Positions 48,033 to 62,884 of a stretch of 64,000 bases of DNA are shown one piece after another (position 1 is the first letter of the stretch; the number at the start of each line of letters is the position of its first letter). The DNA lies in NCBI RefSeq assembly GCF_024713975.1, contig NC_091094.1, positions 21,352,501 through 21,416,500 on the forward strand, given 5' to 3'. Both the position numbers and the translations under genes were made by a program. This stretch comes from Paralichthys olivaceus (Eukaryota; Chordata; Actinopteri; Pleuronectiformes; Paralichthyidae). The notes beneath the pieces are model-generated. The model saw only the letters and a list, made by a program, of their open reading frames with translations. It had not been told where the DNA came from and searched no databases.

Positions 48033-51017
48033 GTGTGCGCGCGCGCAGCAAGACAAAGGCCTTTTCTTCTCACAGTTTCTATGATTTCAATCGTTTGATG
48101 GCGCTTCAAGACAATTTTTTTGGGGATTTTTAATGAGACGTTCCGAATGACAGCGTCCGAAAACTGATGACTAAAAATAACTGCTGTGGCCATGTCCTTC
48201 ATAGCTGACTGCCTGCCATCTTAGCCCTCCTCTCCCTCAGCCCTCCTCTCTCTCTTTCCATTTATTCTGTCTGTCTTGTCCGCTTTCATTAAACCAGAGT
48301 TCTCCTCTCGTGCTAAGCAGCAGAGCGATTTGATGACATTTCATCCAAAACTGGGAGACTGAATCCCAGAAGACACTTAGAAATTGGTTGTTTTATGGAT
48401 CAGGCCCGTTGGTGTGGGAGTATTGCTCATGGGAACTTCAGTAGATATGACATATGAAATAAAAAAAAAGGTAAAACAATAAAAAGAGATTTCATAGAAT
48501 TTACTGTTTTACTTTTTTGTCTTGGTTTTTCAGAATTAAGTGTAATGCCATAAAATATATTGTAAATGACTTTATTAATAACAGGAGTGCAGTGCCCCTT
48601 GTTAACCTGTCTGTGTGGAATGAGCAGTTTGCTGATGCAGTTTTCTTTTCTGAAACTGTAAACATGACCTGCAGTTGTTGAGCCACAGAAAATAAAGACC
48701 TGCTGCAGGACTAAGTCCACAGAACCCTGACGCAGAACCACCTCTGCTGCACAAGAGCTGTTTATTCAAAGTTCAGTGAAGCTCCACTCAGTACAAGGAA
48801 CCCTGAACTGGAGAATCTATTGTCCTTTCCCTTGTTGTGAAGGTGCTGTTGTTTATGATCGACAACATCACATTGATGAGTCTTTGTTGTTGCTGTTAAA
48901 GAGATTGTATTAGTTTATTTAAAGTTTATTAATATTAAAAGTATCATGTGTCCAAATCGCACCAAATTGGACATTGCACTTCCATGGGAACCTAACAATA
49001 GGCATGCCAAGTGTGAAGCTGATAAGATGAAGGCTCTCGGGGAATGTGTTCCACATACAGACAGACAGAGAGTGATTTCTGGAATTAGTAGAATGGATTA
49101 ACCATAAAAATAAAAGTTATAAACCGTGAATTGACAGGAAATAATTGATTTGTTTTAAACTGTATTGTTTTATTGATTAATGATCGTTAATGAAAAAGGA
49201 GTTGTCTGTAGAATAACTTAAAGTGTTTTACTATAATTTGACTGGAAGGGTTTGGCTCTGACTCTTTTACAGTGGTATACATTTTCAGGTTGAAGCCAAG
49301 TCTGTTACTAGCTGTTCCTCCAATTCCATTTTCAGGACATTCCAGTGATGTTGAATGTACACTAAAGTAGGACAGCAGAGGAGCAGACATCTTCCACTCC
49401 TGACACATTGTTATAGATTCCATTGAAATGCCATCTGTCATTTTCCCACCTTAAGCAGAGACATTGTGAATGTCACCACTGTGCCTTTGACGTGACCCAG
49501 CTCTCTGCCATCCATCACAGCCCGGTACAGCAAACAGTGTCCATGCAGAGACTGAAGAGTCCAGATTTGAATGGAGCATTTCTTGACATACTTGAAAACA
49601 GCAGGCAATCAAAAGAAAAACACCTCGTCTGGAGGAAGAACCTCAATAGAGCTGCTGACCTTCTGCGCCTGTCCACATCTTCTCCAGTGTTTCACAAAAC
49701 AATAGATATTTTTCTTCATGCACGCTTCTTTTACACACACACACACACAGAATCATAGTTTGTCAGCTTTATGGCCCCATGCATCTCCATACCCATTTTC
49801 CATTTGATGGCTTTCTGTCAGGACGTCCAAAGTGGTGTTGATCGTGCTAATGATAATGTGTCACGGCGATGTATTCTATGTTGGGCACAGAGCGGGGGCT
49901 GCCGGCCGCAATACAAGTACACTGCACTGGCTGATGTTGTGTTGTGCTGTAGTATAAGTGATTGATGACTCTCTCTGTTGTAGTGCTTTGATTAAGACTC
50001 CCGTGATTTATCGCCACTGCTCACAATGTAATTAGACTCTATATATACACTCAACAAAACAGTGTTGTCTTGCTATATGATTCCAATATGTGCGAGAGTG
50101 TGTGTGTGTGTGTTTGTGAGCACTTGAGTGTTATCTTCAGATATTTGTACACTACATTTTGCAGTGACATTCATCTGAGTCTGTCTGAATAGATTTGGAG
50201 CGAAGAGCAGCTCCTCTGTTCAGTATTTTTTTGTATTAAAATAGGAAATGTGATGCATGTGAGGTATTATCAGTTTATTTAAAATGTGATGGATGTGTTT
50301 ACCTGTGCCTGGAATTGCCTGGAGTCTTTTCAATTCACTATTGCCTGCTCTATAAAGAGATACTGTATTTGCTGTGAAAATGCATCCCTGCGGTTTTTAA
50401 TGGTTCAACGCTTTGGATTTCTCTTTGTCTCTTTAGTTTTAAAGAAGAGGGAAGATAGAAAGATTATATCAGATATATTAAATCTAGTCTATTAAATATA
50501 TTTTCCCATTGCAACTTCTGATGTGTATCACAATAAAATAATTTATTTTTTGAAAATGCAGATACACCTGATCTTATAGGTTGCCATTGTCAGTGTTCAG
50601 CCACACATCCATCTTCGTGGTGTGAGGGGTGTGGCATCGTTGCTGGTTTGCACTCTGTTCTTCCTGTGTCTGATGGCCAAAGCCCTGTCGACGATTTGTG
50701 TTCGCCACTTCCTGCCTACGGGAGTGGAAGACTTGTCGTGACCTTGTTACGCATATTCTTTTCCCCAATCAACCTTAAAAACGTTTTCCAAGATGGAAGA
50801 AAAGCTGAAGATATGAACACATGTTGATTTTGAGGTTCCTGCCTCACTATGCTGAATGAAATGAAATCCAGACTCTGGACTCTGAACCTATTGCGTATTT
50901 TCTACAGACATTTAAACTGACTTTTACAGGTTTGAGTCTATTCCTTTAACCATATAATTATATTTTACCTCAATAAAATATCTTAAATGCAACATAACTT
51001 ATATGTTTTTTCATTAA
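47010..51017. other. Non-coding stretch
   Basis: No gene recognised. It holds a GT/GC tract at 47981-48046, a possible old repeat scrap at about 48950-49080 (CAAATCGCACCAAATTGGAC) and short CA runs. Open frames are below about 110 codons and have no recognisable domain. Confidence 0.55.
47981..48046. repeat. (GT)n with GCGC end
   Basis: GT repeat interrupted by TCT and GC units, ending in GCGCGCGC, which favours Z-form DNA. Confidence 0.93.
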
Positions 51018-51381
51018 AGGTCCAGTGTGTAAGATTTAGGTGGAAGGGATCTTTTGGCAGAAATTTTATTTAGAATAACCCTCATGATGTTTTCACTAGT
51101 TTGTTTCATCTAAATTCTATCAATTGTAGTTTTCTTTACCCTAGAAAAGGCCCTTTATATTTAAATACTTTATATTTACATCGAGGGGACCCTCTCTACG
51201 AAGGCCGCCATGATTTTTACATTAGTCCAGACTGGACAAACTAAACACCGAGTTTTTAATACAACTGGAGGCTACCACAAGTTGTTTTTCATGTTTGGAA
51301 GGGGATAGTGAGGTGAGGGGTGTTCAGCTGCAACATGCAATTTCAACAATAGATATCACAAAATTGCTACACACTGTACCT
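51018..51381 (+). mobile_element. TTAA-flanked MITE, family 1, copy 1
   Basis: A 364-base element with ends AGGTCCAGTGTGTA and TACACACTGTACCT, bounded by TTAA on each side (51014-51017, 51382-51385). Same orientation as, and close in sequence to, the copy at 62397. TTAA target sites point to piggyBac-type mobilisation. It contains the 13-base palindrome GTCCAGACTGGAC and no coding frame. Confidence 0.85.
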
Positions 51382-51790
51382 TTAAGTCTGAACTTTCACC
51401 ACATGACTCCAGTCAGGACACAAATCAGGTAAAACACAGACCGTGAGAGTGGGGCCTCACGATCCTGCAGGCTTTCTGGGTTTCAAGCAGGGGGTGTTAG
51501 AAAAGTTACCACATGGATTACTTGCTTGTGGCGGCGTTCATGGCGAAGTCACGTTTTTATCCTTCTATCTCGGTTCATCCTATCGCGGTGAAGCAGAATT
51601 CACCAAGCGTCGGATTGTTCACCCACAAAGTCCTGACACAGGTTGATTATATTATATGCAATTGCATATGCATATATAGACAGCTGTAAGTTTCCTATTC
51701 AATATGAGTAGTAGTATAATATATATACCAAAATAATATTAAGATTTATATGTATTGTTCAGGCCATTCAAATGATATGAGATATATAAA

Positions 51791-51874
<84 letters not shown>

Positions 51875-54800
51875 TATATTCCTCTTATGTATGTGCCATC
51901 CAAGGGCAGCAGAGGAATTACTTGGAACCTGAAGACAGTGGCACGGAAATTTCCCTCCAGCTATTTCAACAGCGTTTATTCCTGTTTTGCACTTCCTATA
52001 TCCTGTCCTTCTCAGCATACTTCCTGCTGTGCCATTCCTACTTTCCTCCATCACTATTGTCCTCTCCTTGCTGAAAAGAGTCATTGTGGTTTGAGAGACA
52101 ACATCCACTTTGTCAGCAGTCATCCAAGAATTTCCTCACAAGAGTGAAACACACAGAGGAACAGAGAGTCTTCACGCTCTAGATTTGTCCATTTACAAAG
52201 GAGAAAATAATCTGAATGTGTGGGGCGGTAATTGTGATTCGTCTTTGTTAAAATCTGATATGTTTGGAGTGAAAAAGCAGAGCAATGACTAATCGATGAT
52301 CTCATTGGATCAATAGGACAACATTGATTTGGAATTTTCCTTTGTATTTGGTTGAGCTTATCTTTGCTCTTAATCAAATCAAATATCGTATTGTGGTCAA
52401 AGCCACAGTGGGTTAAGGTGTGGCATGTTCAACACCTTGTCAAATAAACAGCCATGATTTACGATGGAGAAGCTACTGTGTTTTGTCTGCACCGCTCCCA
52501 CCCTGAGAATTAAACCCGAGGGACTTCCTCAGCCGAGCATTTTATGTTCTCCTCTTTCCTCCGCAGAGCATGCGGCAGGGTGGAGCTTGAGGAAGTGGGA
52601 TATATCCTTCCTCTCTAGAATGAATGAGGAGCGAGGCTGGAGGTTTGGTTGACTGTAGCACCCTGATGCCACTTACAGCCTACAGCTTATCTCGTCTGTC
52701 ACTGCTCTGATCGTCGCTGCTGATTTCTTGTGGGTTTACAAGTGATACTCATTCAAAACAGACACAGGAGATAAAGGGTCCTGAAATATTTCTTTAAATC
52801 CTCCACAGTAACACTCAGTGGCAGCGTGGCAGCTCTTAGTGTTAAATTGCCTGTGAGATTTGCACTATCAAAGTGACACAGAGAAGTAAAGATGCTGTTT
52901 TGCCACAGCAATGCCATCGCAGTAATACATGTATTAAAATGTGTTTCAGACTTACAGTATTGCAGTAGTAGATTCCATCCACTAAATCAAGTCATTTTTA
53001 TATGCACTCATAATGGGATTCAAGATCTACTATATTACAGAATATAAAGAGTAATAACATCTTTATTCATTTCTCACTTAAATTTATACCAAGCTGCTTC
53101 CCACAATATATGCATAGTACTCATGTTGACATATCACACATAAATGAATGCAATTATTCGTTTGGTTTTTTTTTTATGACTGCTACACATCTGCAAGTCA
53201 TAGTTTAATTCACCAATACAATTTATCACCACATTAAAAAAGAACATGATGATATGATGTGATTGTTAAACATATTTAACATCTGTGAGTGGAGGAGACA
53301 CAGTGGAGTAGTCTGTTTCATGTACTCACAGAAATGAGTGTCATATTAATACTGTATGTTCCTCATTTTAAAAAATGATTACAATACATTGGCCTAAACT
53401 TCTGTCTATGTGTCTGTCTCCTTTATTTTAGGCCTGCTTGTCTGTCCGACCCTGTATATTCCTTCTGATGTTGCCATGTACCCACATCCAAGCATGTTCT
53501 TTGAGGGGGTAACGCATTTCTATAAAGGAAGTTCCCAAAAATGGATTACACTGCAAGTGATTCTTGTTAAACTCCCGAACAAAGATGTTCCAGCTGGATT
53601 TCCAAACGTTACCACCTGGCTAACATGTCAGACATCCATCTTTATAGCCAAACCAATCAGTTTTACACTTTTGTGATAGTACTGTGTCATTATATTCCAG
53701 TCTGAACACATTGTAACTAAGCAGCAAACAGGGTAAGCAGGGGTTGACCACAGGGCTGCTTTATTTTACAGCCTGTGAATACTACCTATAACATGTAACT
53801 GCAGCTAATACAACCCATAATCACAGTGAAAATGGAGTGAACAGGCGTTAAACACTGGACTGACATTGCAGTAATGGAGCCTTCACCCTTTGTTTTAAAT
53901 GCTATAATTTGTCCTAATGTCACTGAAACTAAAGGCCCTTGTCTCAGCTAGAATCACTCCTGCATGAAAAAGTGGAGAAGAACAGCGGCTCTTTATTTCT
54001 CAACATTTGGACTTCTTTTCATGTTTCTAATTCAGCTCTATTTGATGACTTAATAGCAGATCCCCTCATGTGAATGCAAACAGCAGCACACCAGCCACTG
54101 AGCTCCCCAACCCCCCATAATGAATCCATTAGAGCGCAACTAAAATGAGATCTTGATTAAAAACAATTTGGGTGCTAAATTATTTATTAAGGTGGTGGCC
54201 GAGTGGTGTTTACCAGCTCCTATGGGCCACTCAATGAAGGAATGTGTATACACAGAGAAACACGGGGACACCCACTCATATTTGACACTTGTGAGTTTAT
54301 GTTGCACACATGCAGGTCAACTGAGGCCTCATCATCCCCAAACCATGGATTATTCTCTTTCTCACCTCCCTCTCTCTCTCTCCTCTGCTCGAAGCGGTGA
54401 CTCTGTCATATGTCTACGTCTCCCGGCATCACCCTGAGTGATTGCCAGTCCTGCTTGTACCACCAACCTACCCAAATGCCTGGGAAATTAAATGCTCCGC
54501 CAAGGTAATAAAGAGAGTAAATCCTGGCTGTGTTTCCAGCCGACAGCCGGGTTGTGTTGTGGCGGCAGGTATTACCACATTAAGCCCGGGCAGAAGGGGA
54601 TCACGGCCCATGCATGAAGCATTCCCTCATTACACCTCATCTAGTGGGGGATTTACTGCTGTTCCAAAGATAGGTGGGCCACAGTCTGAGCCTGTGCCTG
54701 GGTCATGTACCCAGCAGTTCATGCTGCTGCACAGATAAGTCATTATAGAGGTAAAAAGCTTTATGCATTTTATAGTAATGTGTTCGATTAGGTAAAAGCC

Positions 54801-56074
54801 CTGTGTGTGGGATGGAGACAGGGTTCAAAACATATGCATATTCTTACAGTTGAACCTCACCTGAAGTTTTTCTTCTCTTTTTGTATTTTTGACAGAAATA
54901 AAGCATAGATTTGTTTTGCAATGTCTTAATAATAATATAATTTCATAAATGTCATCGGACCATAACTGATCATAAGTCTGTTCAGTGGAAGCGAGTGATG
55001 GAGCATGAACAGCTGGCACACAGTGACTGCAACAAACCATCCATTTTGATCCAGACCCTCCCTCCTGATTCCAGATGCAGAGGAACAAATTAATAATGAA
55101 GTAGAAAAGGAGATTATGCTGAATCATTAAGTTCATAACCCTCTGTAGAAGTAGATAATGGTTCAGCCAGTGATCATAACTGTTGGCACAAAGTCACTCC
55201 ATCATAAGTGAAGTCCTTGAACTCTTCCACTTCTGGGAGATAGATAACGTTTTTTTTCACTGAAGTCAGTTTATTATTCACATCAGTTAAAGTGGTAAAC
55301 AACACAAGGAAATTGAGTCACATCAGCCACATTTAGGGAAATGATATCTATGAGTGTGTGACGTTTGGTGAATCTAAGGAGACTGTTGGACCTTGGTGGG
55401 GGTATGGCCTCTACTGAGAGCTATTTAAGTTTTAAGTTTAAATTTATATAATCCTCTCATGAACATTTCATACGAAACCTATTAAATTGCCACTTCACAA
55501 AATGCATTTTTTAGGCAAAGAATGTTAAAGTCTCATTCTAGTTGAATACAAATGGTATGTAGAAAAGAACTGGTTCTTTTTTAGACACGCTGCATTCATT
55601 TTACTGCAAACACTCAGTAAACAGCAGGCCCTCAGCTGCTTTGATTGTGTAACTACTTACATTTTACATCTGCACACAGTCGATTAACCTGGCTGTTTTC
55701 AGAGTGAAGAGCTCTGTTGTCACAGCAAGGGACAAATGGTTGTCATAAGCATAAAGCTACAGTATTGTATGGACAAATTAACGTACCTTGGAATATGGCA
55801 ATTTAGTTTTAACTATCAGAAAAAACAATGACTGTGTTTTCAGGAAGGCACATGTTTAAACTAGTGTAAATCTGTCCCATTGTGCACCATACAACATGTT
55901 TCCAGGAGTGCAGGGGAATAAAAACAGCAGATATTAGAAGAGACGTGCAGCCAGTGGCAGGTCTATACCCCCCAGTGGGTCAGACTACTGCTAATGTGCC
56001 CTCCATGACACATCTCTGTCCTGCTGCCTCCAATGTTCATGTGCACTTTCCCCCTTGCAGAAGCACAGAGTTAA
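51382..56074. other. Non-coding stretch
   Basis: No gene recognised. It holds the GT tract at 51793-51873 and a fragment at about 55325-55430 (GATATCTATGAGTGTGTGAC, GACTGTTGGACCTTGG) of the repeat seen in UBA3 intron 3. The section at about 54440-54740 is more GC-rich and less repetitive than its surroundings and could be a conserved non-coding element, but nothing in the sequence alone proves that. Confidence 0.5.
51793..51873. repeat. (GT)40 microsatellite
   Basis: Pure GT dinucleotides for 81 bases. Confidence 0.97.
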
Positions 56075-56238
56075 AGCTAGGGTTGGTAATCCTGGGAATG
56101 TTAGCAAGAGCAGGCTCGACTTTAAAAATATGCAACCGATACATTCCACCGCCTCCCATCAGCTCTCTGACAAAGCTACACCCCCAAATGGAGCTATGAT
56201 TATTGATGGCTTTCAGAATCAAATAACCAACCCTACCT
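56075..56238 (+). mobile_element. TTAA-flanked MITE, family 2
   Basis: A 164-base element with ends AGCTAGGGTTGGT and ACCAACCCTACCT, flanked by TTAA on both sides (56071-56074, 56239-56242). One end of the same family lies at 18565-18588 in EOGT. It also carries AATCCTGGGAATG, which I associate with a common fish element. No coding capacity. Confidence 0.8.
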
Positions 56239-56242
56239 TTAA

Positions 56243-59200
56243 TTTCTGAGGATGTGCATTAAGAATGCTCAAAACAAACGTAGGATTTGGCAGAAATCAT
56301 GCTCATGCAAATGTATAGTGGTGTAATGTTCCTCCAGCATAATACTATATGTAGACTTCCTAACACCAGGGGAGCTTTCCCTCCTCTAGGATGGAGTAGC
56401 TGTCTCATGAGATAAAGAAAGACCAAAAAAGTGAATTTACACTCACACAATCTGAATGACAATATTTGGATAATAGAGTGCAAACCTCCGTCTGCCAAAC
56501 ACAGACCTGAGCCACAACATCTCCTGTCCTGATGAGCTGGAAAGAGGACAAACTACACAAACAAGAGGCGAAAACTCACGTTTACACCAGGAATTACTAC
56601 AGGACATTTTATACCTAATTACTGATTTCTTCATGAACGATCCCACATGAACCCACAGGCAAAAGAGTGTTCAATCACAGCTGTCAAGATGAGGATTTAG
56701 CATGTGGGATGTTGATGGAGGATCAATACAACTCCATCATGGATTATCTATCCCCTCCCTGATAATAAACGCAAACCATTTACCACTTTATTACGTTCAC
56801 GGACAAACCAAATCCAACACAGCTGAAAATCCACTGCAGGGTCAAGAATGAGACGTTAAACAGTGTGGGGGGGTTTCTTGTGCCCCAAAATATCACATTT
56901 AATACAGTGCCTACAACTATTATCAGCACCGCTATCAGTGCCTTGAATTGAGGGAGTGTCGTTTCCACAGGAGAGTTTGTTTTAAAGCATCCAGACTTAA
57001 AAATGTAACAATATACACACCATACTAATTTTGAGTTTAAGATAAGAGTAGGTGTAGCTGTTTTATTTATGATGTGTTAATATAAGGTGTATATCAGTGA
57101 GCACAGACACAGATGGTTTGGTAAGAGCCATATATTCTTGTCTTGATACAATTCCCTAGCGAGGTTGGGAAATGACACCACATGTCACAGGGAAAGAGAT
57201 AAACACATAAATGACGGGAAAAAGAGAAACAAAATCATTGCTGTCATATATATTGTGGTTGGGGGATTTTCTTTTTGTTTGACTCCAGGAAGATAAACAT
57301 AGCAATCCCTCAAGGTTTCCAGAAAGGTATATATCTATATATACATATAACATATATAAAGTCCACCCTGATGTCGGGCCAGTCTCAGGTGGATCAATGC
57401 AAGATAGGATAGGCTTTATATGTCATCTTCTGTTGCAGAGCCTACAGCCATATTCTACAGCTCCACTGCAGGAAGAAGCCTTTGAGTGTGTTGAGAGGAA
57501 AAGGTGAGAGACAGAAAAAAAAACTGGCAATTAAAAGAGGAGCAAAAGAGAAAGTTGCCTCTGGAGGCAGAACATAAATCAAAGGCATGAATTTTTGAGA
57601 GGAAGCGGAAGGGAAAGTGGTGTTGGAGGGAGAGGGCACCATCTGTCACTGTGAATAAAGTAGTACTCAACACTTGCATTTAACCGCATGCTCGGCTGAT
57701 CACACATACATTAGATCAGTGCGTAGATGTGCTGAGGTGGGATGTTCTGTGAGAGGCTGGTGGTTCACAGGGGGTGTTGGGATTTACACCCTGTGTGACT
57801 GCTTCTCTTCTCTGCAGCAGCCTGTCAGGCAGATAGTGCATTGTTTTAATACGTTTTTAAAACCTCACACTGATTAGCTCTGCAAATTAGCATAGGCTTG
57901 TTGTGTTGCACATATAATTCTATCCCATCCATAAAATACAGCTTGTACTGTCATCACTGCATGTATTTACATGATATTAATGTGATCAGACATAAAGGTA
58001 CAGGAACATTTTCTTCACTTTTCACTTCATCGTTTTGGTGCTAATTAGACAGAAAGACACCTTTTGTGTTAAACCATTTAAATGGTAGGGTGTACTTAAG
58101 TATACTTCATAATAGTGAATTGTTCATATGTCTTAAGTTTTAGATATAGATTTATTTTCAGGCACTTTTCACTTTAAGTGCTTTCAGCAAATATCTACTT
58201 TTGGCTTTTCTACCTCTACTATTTCTACAGTGCATTGCATGTTTAAAATGTTTCTTATATTTTTGAAAATAATCAATAACAAATGGGAATTGGTCCACTT
58301 GCCTGCAGCAGCAGCATCAAAGAGAAAACTAAAATGGATTTGAAAGAGGTTGTCAGTGAGAATCAGCCATATACTCCATCCATGGTCATATTAAAAGCGA
58401 GTCTGTATTCTTGTATTAAAAAAATATACGGTAGGCACAGTAAATGATGTAGTAGACTGTTGTAATAGAGAAAATGAGATACTCGGAAAATGCCGTCACT
58501 TGTATATTTAAAAGTAAATACTTACTTACCCTAAAACTCAAAGTACAGAAGCTTAGCTGTGCCTAAATACAAGTTGTTTTAATTCAGGGGCTGCATCATT
58601 CGGAAGCTGCATATCAAGACTGTTTGTGTCACAGCATTTCAAAGACTCCATTAGGCCCTCCCCCTTCGTGGGCCAGGTAGAACGTGTCCTCTGAAGGAAT
58701 TGGGACACAGCTAGAGTCTCATGGACATGGCTGGAAAGCCTTTGGCCTCTTTAGTTATAGTCCTTCATTCTCAGACCTCACATAAATGAGCGCCCTGTTT
58801 TCCGCAGAGTTTGCATTACAGTGTTAATCCCTGAGGTCTATTTGCTATCAAATACAAACAGCCACTTAATACGTGTCGGCTGGTGAGATGGATGTTATAT
58901 CTGCTTCGACATGTAAAATTGTGATATTGGTTTATTACATTTGCTGACAAAGTGTAAACTAAATGTTGACATGATGTATTGTAGCCTGACAAATTCCCCC
59001 ACCTCCACCCCCACGCATCACTGTGATTGAATAGCTCTGGCCGTATCAACAACATTCACCAATTGCTTGTCTGTCAGGAGTGAAAGTCAATGACATTATG
59101 TCTATTTATGTGTTTTGATTAATTGTAAAGAATTGCATTGCACATCTTCCCCAGTTCTTGGAGGTAAAGCTGTTGGCAATCATTACCATAATCATGTTGG

Positions 59201-62200
59201 TGTTCGACTCTGCCCTTGTTGTGGCTGTGTCCCATTATAATTCCACACAGTAATGGATGCACATCTGAGATGAGAGTGTGACAGCCTTGTCCTCTGCAGG
59301 TTAGGACGCTGGTGACAGCTGTGCAAAGCAAAATCTCTTTTAGGCGTTTTAATCTTGTCAAATTTGATACCTCACATCTGAAAACATCATAAACCACTGA
59401 TGAAATATTCTGTTTATGTGTTCCCCTTTGGCACACACTTTCTCAAGCATATAGTCTACCACTGCGAATGTGTCTGTCTTATAATTTACGTTGTGCTCCA
59501 CTGACGGTCTCTGCAGGGAACTCAGTGGCACTGCTGTTAGCCTGCCGCTATCTATCTGACTGAGACATCTCTTGTTCCATCTCAGCGGCCACCTTAAGCT
59601 TCATTTCCCTGCCTGTCACCATCCGCCCCGCTCGCTGTCTGGTGCAAGGACGTACAGTTTGATAAAAGCCACTCCGCCACATATTACATCTCATTTCACC
59701 GACACTAGTTGGGAACTTGTACGGCATGAGACCTGAGCAGACCTCACCCTGTGACCTCACCTTATGAGAGTAATGAAAAGTGCAGCTTTGGATAAATGTA
59801 GGCCACCTCCCTGAGATCGCACACACATTCACACCTCCCAAAGGCAGGAGGGGAAAACTGCTGAAAGGTGTTGTTGTGTAGCAGGGAGCAGGGGTTTGTT
59901 TAGCACAATAAGCATGTGTCCATCCTGAGGAGAACAGGAATCCAATAGTGAGGTGTGCCCCGAGGAGGATTATCTCCAATTTTATAGCCTGTTTATGTTT
60001 GTGTTAGCACAAACTTTGTAATGGAGCTCATAAAATGCACATAATGCTTGAAGGTACAGATTTTCTCACTGTGGGGACCTATGGCTGCTGGTATGGAAAG
60101 AGCACTAATGCTTGTACTTTCTGGACGTGAGTTTTAGTTCTTTCGTTTTTAAACATTCTGCAACACAAGTGACAGAACAGAATCCTTTTGATTGACTTTT
60201 TAACCATCATACATAACTTAAGATAAAGTTAAATCAGTTTAATACCATGCATTCTGGAGAGATTAAAGCTACATCCATGCAACTATGTTTTCATTTGAAA
60301 ATGGCGTTTTCAAACTAAAACCCTAAATCTCTGTCTAGACAAGCATTTTGGCTTCATATCAGTCCTAATCCCTGTCCATACTAACATGCTCGAAAACACA
60401 ACACTGCTCACTTACTCTGGGCATGTGCATCATCATTTCAGGAATCATTTGGTTGTTGTTGTTGCAGAAAGAGCTCAGCTACAAACAGGAAGCAGCAATA
60501 GCACATGCACACATTTAAGCAATTGTATCATATTAGGTTACAGAACTTTCTTAACATCTCTGTTTCAGCCCATCCAGATTAAAACAAGCCCCCGGAATTT
60601 TCAAACTAAAACGAGGCTTGCAGAATTTCCAAACCTCTCCATTTTAGCAGCTCTAAAACTCCAGAGTGGTATGAACACCAAGCATTCATGACAGTCTTCA
60701 ACTTCTCTGACAGCAATGCCATTTGAAAGCACTTTTTAAAATCTAATCAGCAACATTTAATCATCTTAGTCTGATCTGGATGTATTTCTCAATAACTGTC
60801 AGATATGTTTAAGCCAAGTCTCAATACATTGGGTTAAATTTGGCTTCACGACAGGGGAACCAAACTCAATTGAATAAAACCTGACAAAATGAATGCTCCA
60901 TATTATTTTGTTTGCTGCTCTGTCTCTGACCTCAGCTGTACTTCACCTCCAGGTGCCACTTAACATCATTAGAGGTAAATGAAAAAAGAAAAACGAATTA
61001 TATACAAAATAAATATTTGTCTACCTATGCACATACACACACACTCACATGAAGTCTGAACACATATTTCATCCTGTACACATGTAACAACTAAAGAGAC
61101 ACTTGCTACTGCAATATATCTTTATTACCCACTTAAGCTTAAAGTGGCTCCATCACCTGACATTTAAATCTCAGTTATTGCACTGGCGCCAGAGCGGTGA
61201 ATTTATAAACCAATACGACGCAGCAGAGCCAGGACCCGGCTCAAGAAAACGAGTGTGGGCATTACAGACAATGGCTGCTGGGTCAATGAGGGGTGAGGAT
61301 CAGAAGTGAGTCCCAAGGGAAGGAGAAGGAGGGATTTTCACTGCACCAAATAATGACAACTCAGGCAATATCACCCTGCCGAGGTGTTACTGCGACAGTA
61401 ACGATCGGTTGTGGTGTATTGTATCAAAGCTGACCCTTTTGACCTCTAGGTTTCCACGGCAACACATTGTCCCTATAGGAGCGATAGCTGCTGATTACAT
61501 TAGCTGACACACTGCTGCGATTGACATCCATCACCTGGGGGCAGTAATTTCTTAAAGATGATGTTATTTTAAGTGACTTCTCCCTCTTCTGTTCCCTACT
61601 GAGAAACAGATGAGCTCACAGGAAGGTCTCTGCAGGTTTGTCTTTTTTATAATTACCAGTTTAACCACACCACCACACTTAAGCAGCGTTGTGACCTGTG
61701 CATTGTTGACATGATAAATTGCACAATCAGATATACACGTTCAGGAATATTCCACACTTTGGTGGTTTCGCAGCTTCCATTAATGAAAATTGACCGAGCT
61801 GTTTCTGCTGATGTTGGTGGAAATCCTTCCAGTTTGTATGTGAAGCACCACCACCACCCGTCATCCCCTGAGGCTCACTGTGCATAAGAACACACAATAA
61901 CCCCCCCTCCCGGCTAAAACCACCTCAGCGAAATATCTGACCAGAGACAGGACAGCTAGACGTCTTAAGTGTGTCCATTAGAAAGAGATAAAAAGAGAAA
62001 CAAATGAAAAGAAAACAGGAGCGTGAAAGAGGACGATACTGAGAGTAAACAAAAGAGAGCATGATTAGAAATAGATAATAGGATTTAGCAAAGTCAAATA
62101 TCCAATATTGAAATAGGCTTGTATGTCCTAATTTAAGAGTTTCCTATAGGGTCACCTTGTGCTCATAGAATGGATGTCAGTGTTCTCCAGGGAGAAGGTT

Positions 62201-62392
62201 GTCATGCCAAAGAGAGACAATGACCTGAGGTGAGAAAGGACAGTCACGCAGCTGAAATAGCTTATTAGTTAAAATGGGTAAAAGACAAGTCGTGTATGTG
62301 TATGAATCTGCAGCTGAAAAAAAATCCCCAACAAATTTACTCCTGTTTGAATAACATTTGCCAAAACCTTATACCTATATTTTGTTAAAGAT
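56243..62392. other. Non-coding stretch
   Basis: No gene recognised on either strand. A 62-codon hydrophobic open frame at 56780-56968 (minus) has no family match that I know. The section at about 61130-61560 is fairly GC-balanced and non-repetitive and is another possible regulatory element, unproven. Confidence 0.5.
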
Positions 62393-62396
62393 TTAA

Positions 62397-62751
62397 AGGT
62401 CCAGTGTGTAAGATTTAGGTGAAAGGGAACTATTGGCAGAAATTTTATGTAGAATAATCCTCATGATGTTTTCACTAGTTCATTTCATCTAAATTGTATG
62501 AATTGTAGTTTTCTTTACCCCAGAAAAGACCCTTTATATTTAAATACTTTATATTTACATTGAGGGGACCCTCTCTTACAGAGGCCGCCATGTTTTTTAC
62601 ATTAGTCCAGACTGGACAAACTAAAACCTTTTGAGTTTTTATGACGACTGAAATCTACCACAGGTTCTCTGTCATGTTTGGAAGGAGAGAGTGGGGTGAG
62701 GGGTGTTTAGCTGCAACATGCAACTTCAACACTATTCTACACACTGTACCT
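62397..62751 (+). mobile_element. TTAA-flanked MITE, family 1, copy 2
   Basis: A 355-base copy of the element at 51018, same strand, with the same ends and TTAA on both sides (62393-62396, 62752-62755). The two copies differ by scattered substitutions and a few short indels. Confidence 0.85.
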
Positions 62752-62884
62752 TTAAGTCTTTTCACAAGAACAAATGGAAACTAGGCTGAGAGTCACAAAG
62801 CAGTTGTGAAGGTGGACTGACTCCATTGTTTTCTTTTCACAGGATTTGGTGACACACAACCTTCTTTAGTCTGAAGCAGGGCCT

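Noticed and set aside
56780..56968. 62-codon hydrophobic frame as a membrane protein exon (for example ARL6IP5, the next human gene)
   Set aside because: It does not resemble ARL6IP5 sequence as I know it, and hydrophobic frames are common by chance in AT-rich DNA.
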